A stretch of 10,536 bases of DNA from Nitrospirae bacterium GWC2_42_7. Its GTDB lineage: Bacteria > Nitrospirota > Thermodesulfovibrionia > Thermodesulfovibrionales > UBA6898. Location: contig MHDW01000223.1 in NCBI GenBank assembly GCA_001803645.1, positions 8,528-19,063 on the forward strand, written 5' to 3'. Both the position numbers and the translations under genes were made by a program. The notes beneath the pieces are model-generated. The model ran no database searches. It was not told where the DNA came from and worked only from the letters and a program-made list of their open reading frames with translations. Below are positions 6,308 through 10,536 of the stretch, one piece after another. Within the stretch, counting starts at the first letter, position 1. Every line of letters begins with the position of its first letter.

Positions 6308-7531
6308 ATGAAACTAACAGGAAAGATCAATGCCTCAGAGATCAAGAAGAAGATACTCTCAGATAAATACAATTCGATTGTGTTCTCGCTCAAGAAGAAT
6401 TCCGAAATATATATTGTTGGTGGTTATATTCGGGACCTTCTGCTGGGGAAAAAAGATATTGACAGAGATTATGTGATAAGAGGGGACCCGGATGATTTTC
6501 TGAGAAAGCTCAGAAAAAAGACAGGCGGAAAAATCATATATCTCGGGAATAAGAATCTTTTTCGTTTAATGCTCAGCAACGGAACAGGTATGGATTTTAC
6601 AAAAATGTATAAAGGAAAGATAGAAGAAGATCTATCTATGAGAGATTTTACGATAAATGCTATTGCATGGTCACCTGAAGCAGGGTTGATAGATATTTAT
6701 AATGGAGTTGGCGATCTATCTGCTCGCATGATCAGAATGATAAGCAGGGATAATATTATGAATGACCCGGTAAGGATACTAAGGGCATATAGATTAGCCG
6801 GAGAAATGAATTCTGAAATTGAAGAAAATACTCGTAAGTCCCTAAAAGAATTCAAATTATTACTTAAGGATGCCAAAACTGAAAGAATAACTTTAGAGTT
6901 TTTTAAGGTACTTGCTATAAAAACCCCTGAAAACGCACTAAAAATGATGTTCAAGGACGGGATTATTGGCACAATAATTACCTTAAATAACAAGGTGATA
7001 CAGTCCAAACTTAAAGAGATTAATAATATTCAGAAAATATTTAATGAAATACCTTTAAGATTTAGAATTAAGTTAGATAATGTTTTTTCACAGAATCTCA
7101 CATACAGAGGTCTAATTAGCCTTGAAATCCTTTTATCCGGACTGCCTGAGAATATGTTTTCAATGAGTTCAAGAATTACCAAAAGGATAAAAATAATCGA
7201 TAAGGCATGCAAAACACTTCAAAAGAACAAAGGGCAAATCGATAATGCAAGACTCTTCGATGCATTTATCGCTGCCAGGGATGCTTACCTGGATCTACTA
7301 ATAATTAAAAATATTACCGGCAGAATAAAAGATGCTGAGAGATTTACTTTAATAATGAAGAAGGGGATCACAAGCACAAAGGAAATAATTATGGGAATAA
7401 ATAATATTCAAAACAAAGAAATTATCGGTCAAATAATAGAAAAAATGAGAAGGGCAGAGTTCTTAGGAGAAATTAAGAGCAAGGCAAGCGCCAGGAAGTA
7501 CTTACATGACATTACATCTGATTTAACATAA
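6308..7531 (+). CDS. cca: Class II tRNA nucleotidyltransferase / poly(A) polymerase family (probable CCA-adding enzyme)
   Basis: This 407-aa protein adds or repairs the 3' CCA of tRNAs or, in related enzymes, adds A tails. The head domain has VGGYIRDLLLG (37-47) followed by the metal-binding pair D52-R-D54, spaced as in the DRD form of CCA enzymes. It also has EEDLSMRDFTINA (106-118) and the nucleotide-recognition motif NDPVRILRAYRLA (152-164). The latter has N152 where a glutamate is common, while D153 and R156 are kept. The C-terminal half is helical, with a recognisable tRNA-binding end but no HD phosphohydrolase motif. Length suits a CCA-adding or A-adding enzyme. A poor TAGGA lies 12 nt before the ATG. 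Motifs alone do not separate CCA addition from A addition or from poly(A) polymerase. The gene lies divergent to the tRNA-Gly gene. Confidence 0.82.
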   Translation: MKLTGKINASEIKKKILSDKYNSIVFSLKKNSEIYIVGGYIRDLLLGKKDIDRDYVIRGDPDDFLRKLRKKTGGKIIYLGNKNLFRLMLSNGTGMDFTKMYKGKIEEDLSMRDFTINAIAWSPEAGLIDIYNGVGDLSARMIRMISRDNIMNDPVRILRAYRLAGEMNSEIEENTRKSLKEFKLLLKDAKTERITLEFFKVLAIKTPENALKMMFKDGIIGTIITLNNKVIQSKLKEINNIQKIFNEIPLRFRIKLDNVFSQNLTYRGLISLEILLSGLPENMFSMSSRITKRIKIIDKACKTLQKNKGQIDNARLFDAFIAARDAYLDLLIIKNITGRIKDAERFTLIMKKGITSTKEIIMGINNIQNKEIIGQIIEKMRRAEFLGEIKSKASARKYLHDITSDLT

Positions 7532-7550
7532 TATATCGAATAAGGCATCC

Positions 7551-7727
7551 ATGATTATCACATTAACAGAGCTGACAATTTATGTCAAGAACTTTATTTC
7601 GGGATTTGATGAATTTGAGTGGAAATTCAACTGGCGTGAGAATCCATATCTATTCCGTGATACGCTTATCCGGTTGCTCAATTCTCCTAAATTAGAGTTT
7701 AAAGAACTCACAGAAAAATCGGCGTAA
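7551..7727 (+). CDS. Small unknown protein (58 aa)
   Basis: This open frame of 58 codons starts with ATG and ends with TAA. It is preceded by AAGG at a 5-nt distance (7542-7545), a better ribosome-binding site than several longer genes here have. It begins 19 nt after the tRNA nucleotidyltransferase stop on the same strand, so it is probably in that operon. The product is aromatic- and charge-rich (FDEFEWKFNWRENPYLF at residues 19-35), with no membrane helix, signal peptide or cysteine pair. I do not recognise a family. It could be a true small protein or the surviving end of a decayed larger gene. It converges on the next minus-strand gene with 8 nt between the stops. Confidence 0.45.
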   Translation: MIITLTELTIYVKNFISGFDEFEWKFNWRENPYLFRDTLIRLLNSPKLEFKELTEKSA

Positions 7728-7735
7728 TTTCTCAT

Positions 7736-8578
7736 TCAATACAATATATGTCCTGCATGCAGCACTGGCAAAGGATACCTCCCTTTATTCATGGTGCCTA
7801 ATGCTCGGGTCCTTTCTACCAATTCATTTTTCTCGTTATAGAATTTTATAGACATAAGGAATCTGCATTGGTCTGTCTTAAGACTTTTCATAAATTCTTC
7901 AGCTTTCGACCAATATGCTTCCCACTTAAGCGGCAGTTGTTCTAATGGCTTGAGATAAAAGTTGCTCAAGGTACAATCTGCCCACTTAGGACTTTCATCA
8001 CTCTCTAAACCATAACCAATACAAATCATATTAATTTTGACCGATGAAGTTGGTTCGCTATTTTCAAGAAAAACAGAATACTCAAACGCTATCGGTGATG
8101 TGCGGTCTACATGGTTTTTTTGAGATTCGCCGAGTAATTGCAATGCCACACGCTTCATTGGAACTTTATCCGTAGATTGCTTAGAATGCTTCTCGGTTGT
8201 TAAAGCATTTATTTGACCCTCAATTGCTTCTAGTTGTTTACTGTCTTTATTATTTGCAGAAGATTTGGCATACGTTAATAATTCCCTTGTTATATCCAAA
8301 ACTCTGTCAAATTTCTCGTTTGCTTTCACCTCTGCTATTTTCTGTTCCGTATTTTTTCTCATGTTAAGACCAATCCCTGTATAAGTATAAAAAGTCAGGA
8401 TACTGATAAAAAAAATCCAGCCAATTACCTTCCATTTGCCTGATAATTTTTCGCTAAGGATCGCTGTGATTAACAATAGGATGCCCCCAGATATCCAAAA
8501 GGCAATTTCCATATCGTAATTAGCAGGGCTGACCGCTGAAACAAATTGCATCCAGCGTAAGGATATTGATTTCCACAT
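7736..8578 (-). CDS. Unknown protein with two membrane helices, next to a restriction-modification locus
   Basis: I do not recognise this 280-aa protein. It shows two hydrophobic helices (about 25-41 and 50-71) joined by a short lysine-containing turn, then a charged, probably coiled segment (about 72-130, rich in K and E). A soluble C-terminal domain of about 140 residues follows, with aromatic and beta-like stretches (for example 161-190 and 240-260). No catalytic motif is evident. The ATG at 8578 gives the longest frame; no Shine-Dalgarno precedes it, but a -35/-10 pair ends only 6 nt upstream, suggesting a leaderless transcript. Alternative starts at M10 or M23 would keep both helices. 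It lies divergent to the methyltransferase gene across a 202-nt gap, so an accessory or defence-related role is possible but unproven. Confidence 0.75.
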   Translation of the reverse strand: MWKSISLRWMQFVSAVSPANYDMEIAFWISGGILLLITAILSEKLSGKWKVIGWIFFISILTFYTYTGIGLNMRKNTEQKIAEVKANEKFDRVLDITRELLTYAKSSANNKDSKQLEAIEGQINALTTEKHSKQSTDKVPMKRVALQLLGESQKNHVDRTSPIAFEYSVFLENSEPTSSVKINMICIGYGLESDESPKWADCTLSNFYLKPLEQLPLKWEAYWSKAEEFMKSLKTDQCRFLMSIKFYNEKNELVERTRALGTMNKGRYPLPVLHAGHILY

Positions 8579-8584
8579 AGGATA

Positions 8585-8613
8585 AGTTTATTCAAATTCT
8601 CACCTTGAGTCAA
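8585..8613 (-). promoter_or_regulatory. Candidate promoter of the two-helix membrane protein gene
   Basis: On the minus strand TTGACT (8613-8608, five of six consensus bases) and TAAACT (8590-8585, four of six) are separated by 17 nt. The -10 ends six bases before the ATG at 8578, so transcription would begin at or next to the start codon. Confidence 0.5.
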
Positions 8614-8762
8614 ATATATAATCCCGCTTTATTTTTTACATTAACTATTTGCTTTTAGTTGTCTAATTTGTTCTCAAAAGGGCAGGGCAGACAACACGTT
8701 AAGAGACCTTATTTTCTCTATAACTCTGTTCATTTAGCAATTTAAACACCAGAAAATGAAAA

Positions 8763-8773
8763 TATAATATAAT
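8763..8773 (+). promoter_or_regulatory. Candidate -10 region of the methyltransferase gene
   Basis: Two overlapping perfect TATAAT hexamers (8763-8768 and 8768-8773) lie 12 and 7 nt before the GTG start. No good -35 is found at 16-18 nt. If used, the transcript would have almost no leader. The remaining bases of the 8579-8780 gap hold the minus-strand promoter and no gene, repeat or hairpin that I can support. Confidence 0.35.
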
Positions 8774-8780
8774 AAAAGCC

Positions 8781-10277
8781 GTGATAATAGACAAAAAAAG
8801 AGAACTTGGTCAATTTTTTACTCCAAAAGGAGTTGCCGACTTTATGGCAACCTTTTTTTTCGATCAGCGGAGAACTGTTAATCTATTAGATGCAGGTGCA
8901 GGAACCGGGATACTAACTAAATCATTTATAAATCGTCTTTGTCTTTCACAAAACAGGCCAGAGCAAATAAAAGTTACAGCTTACGAGATTGATTCAATCC
9001 TGATTCCACAATTAATGGAAACAATGTCTGAATGTAAACGCATTTGCGAAGATATAGGTATTTCTTTTAAGGCTGAAATACGAAGAAAAGATTTTGTTGA
9101 GGATGCTGTTCGTCTTATACGGAAAAATGGGGCAACACCTATTGATTTGAAATTTAATGCTGCTATTGTGAACCCACCTTACAAAAAGATAAAAAGTAAC
9201 TCGAAATCACGCTTGTTATTGCAGTCAATTGGCATAGAAACAAGCAATCTTTATACAGCTTTTTTATCTCTTATAGTCAGACTCCTAAACAAAAACGGCG
9301 AACTTGTTGCTATAACGCCACGCAGTTTTTGTAACGGCCCTTATTTCAAATCTTTTAGGTCAGATTTTCTCAACAGTATGTCACTGCAACGTATTCACGT
9401 TTATGAATCCCGAGCTGCTGCCTTTAAAGATTCCGAAGTCCTACAGGAGAATATAATATTCCATGCAGTTAAAGAATATACCCAACCTGACCGCGTAATT
9501 ATTTCAAACAGTTTAGGGAAACCCGATGCCTCCGTTTCTATGCATGAAGTTAAATATACAGATGTTGTCGCTTCCTCTGACGCAGATCAATTTATCCACT
9601 TGGTTCTTAACGAATTGAACATCAAAGCAAAAAAGCTTATGAAGCGACTCACGACATCTTTGATGGAGCTTGGATTAAACGTGTCAACCGGAAGGGTCGT
9701 AGACTTCAGGGCAGAATCTTTTTTACGCAAAACTTGTCACAACAACACTGTACCGCTTATCTATCCTTGTCATTTTAACGGTGGTTATGTCTGTTGGCCT
9801 AAAATTGACAGTCGCAAACCAAATGCTATAGTTGACAGTGCTCAAACACATCAATTACTTGTACCATCCGGCACTTATGTCCTAGTTAAACGATTCTCAG
9901 CCAAGGAAGAAAAGCGCCGTATTGTTGCATGTATCTATAATCATAAAAAAATAAATGCTCCATTTGTTGGATTTGAGAATCATTTGAATTATTTTCATAA
10001 TAAAGGTAATGGTATTCCATTAAAATTAGCAAAGGGCCTTGCTGTATTTCTTAATTCAACAATTGTTGATACATACTTTCGTCAATTTAGTGGACATACC
10101 CAAGTAAATGCTACTGATCTTAAAAGTTTAAAATATCCAAATAAAGCAACCCTGGAGAAGTTAGGCGACTTAATCAATCTTTCAGGATGGAACCAAGACA
10201 ATATAGATAATTTGGTAAAAATGGAGGTTTTTGATGGTCAAGAAAAACATAAAGACAGCTCAAAAAAAACCGCTTAA
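8781..10277 (+). CDS. Type II N6-adenine DNA methyltransferase (PstI/BsuBI-like)
   Basis: This 498-aa enzyme transfers methyl from S-adenosylmethionine to adenine N6 in a target site, protecting the host from the adjacent restriction enzyme. The order of motifs is that of gamma-class methylases. GQFFTP (10-15, motif X) comes first, then the SAM-binding DAGAGTG (37-43, motif I) and an acidic residue in YEID (68-71). The catalytic NPPY is at 131-134 (motif IV), and the target-recognition part fills the C-terminal half. Length equals that of the PstI/BsuBI methylases (about 500 aa). The GTG start is the first standard start after an in-frame TGA (8757-8759), and is needed to keep motif X. There is no Shine-Dalgarno. 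The 3' end overlaps the endonuclease gene by 44 nt. The downstream PstI/BsuBI-type endonuclease suggests a CTGCAG-like target, which is inference. Confidence 0.93.
   Translation: MIIDKKRELGQFFTPKGVADFMATFFFDQRRTVNLLDAGAGTGILTKSFINRLCLSQNRPEQIKVTAYEIDSILIPQLMETMSECKRICEDIGISFKAEIRRKDFVEDAVRLIRKNGATPIDLKFNAAIVNPPYKKIKSNSKSRLLLQSIGIETSNLYTAFLSLIVRLLNKNGELVAITPRSFCNGPYFKSFRSDFLNSMSLQRIHVYESRAAAFKDSEVLQENIIFHAVKEYTQPDRVIISNSLGKPDASVSMHEVKYTDVVASSDADQFIHLVLNELNIKAKKLMKRLTTSLMELGLNVSTGRVVDFRAESFLRKTCHNNTVPLIYPCHFNGGYVCWPKIDSRKPNAIVDSAQTHQLLVPSGTYVLVKRFSAKEEKRRIVACIYNHKKINAPFVGFENHLNYFHNKGNGIPLKLAKGLAVFLNSTIVDTYFRQFSGHTQVNATDLKSLKYPNKATLEKLGDLINLSGWNQDNIDNLVKMEVFDGQEKHKDSSKKTA
10223..10227 (+). promoter_or_regulatory. 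Shine-Dalgarno that fixes the endonuclease start
   Basis: GGAGG lies 6 nt before the ATG at 10234, inside the methyltransferase gene. It is the strongest ribosome-binding site in the right half of the window, and it supports translation of the endonuclease from within the methylase reading frame. Confidence 0.75.
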
Positions 10278-10536
10278 ATTAATTGAGGCTATAGAAATTC
10301 TTAAAGCATTGGGTTTTTCAACAAAACAAACCAATGATGTTGCTGGTTATACGCTTCTTGCACTTGCAGACCTTAAGCCTTCAATGTCATGGAGTGAAGC
10401 AACAGCTCCATATCGAGGCATTACACCAATAATCAATTTTGTACAAAATGCTTACGATCTCACATATGCACCTAATACGCGTGAAACTATTAGAGATGAA
10501 GCGGTGAAATTTTTTGCCGAATCCGGTATGTTACTT
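10234..10536 (+). CDS. PstI/BsuBI-type Type II restriction endonuclease, N-terminal part
   Basis: The first 101 codons are in the window, all open, and the gene runs off the right edge. The segment matches the N-terminal helix-turn-helix domain known from BsuBI/PstI restriction enzymes. A helix that selects a start of the form 'EAIEILKALGF' (18-28) is followed by TLLALADLKPSMSW (40-53), GITPIINFV (62-70), and the highly conserved YAPNTRET (78-85). A helix ending in 'FFAESGMLL' closes it. The catalytic domain lies beyond the window, so activity cannot be judged. It overlaps the methyltransferase gene by 44 nt in a different frame and has a GGAGG ribosome-binding site, so both enzymes come from one transcript. 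Family recognition is by memory of the domain pattern. Confidence 0.85.
   Translation, partial: MVKKNIKTAQKKPLKLIEAIEILKALGFSTKQTNDVAGYTLLALADLKPSMSWSEATAPYRGITPIINFVQNAYDLTYAPNTRETIRDEAVKFFAESGMLL

Overview
The window looks like a chromosomal segment of a Gram-negative bacterium with moderately AT-rich DNA. It carries an inner-membrane dipeptide-type ABC permease pair, a monofunctional peptidoglycan glycosyltransferase with a membrane anchor, RmuC, a corrinoid adenosyltransferase and a tRNA-Gly with encoded CCA. The gene mix and protein style would fit a deep-branching group such as Nitrospirota or a deltaproteobacterium-like lineage. That placement is inference; nothing in the window fixes the taxon.

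Left part (1-3236). The end of a DppB-type permease overlaps a complete DppC-type permease. Facing them is a two-gene operon on the minus strand: a large membrane histidine kinase (639 aa) and a stand-alone CheY-like receiver (125 aa). The two convergent units share a compact hairpin terminator around 913-948. The kinase is unusual: after a complete HisKA plus HATPase core it carries a second ATPase-like domain that has lost its nucleotide-binding glycine boxes.

Middle (3237-6307). A 194-nt divergent intergenic region with two adjacent inverted repeats separates the kinase from an rmuC-mtgA pair on the plus strand (DNA-maintenance protein, then peptidoglycan glycosyltransferase). Converging on mtgA is a tRNA-Gly(CCC)-cobO unit. 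The cobO start lies only 13 nt after the tRNA 3' CCA, with no visible Shine-Dalgarno sequence.

Right part (6308-10536). A class II tRNA nucleotidyltransferase (CCA-adding type) is followed by a 58-codon unknown ORF with a good ribosome-binding site. Next comes an unrecognised two-TM protein on the minus strand. The window ends in a Type II restriction-modification locus: a gamma-class N6-adenine methyltransferase (NPPY) whose gene overlaps the start of a PstI/BsuBI-type restriction endonuclease, cut by the window edge. This end has accessory character and is the most likely to have been acquired by transfer, but I see no integrase, transposase or attachment repeats.

I do not see a clear wholly new system. 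The best candidates for a second look are the kinase with a degenerate second ATPase domain paired with an output-less receiver, and the unknown membrane protein and micro-ORF beside the restriction-modification locus.
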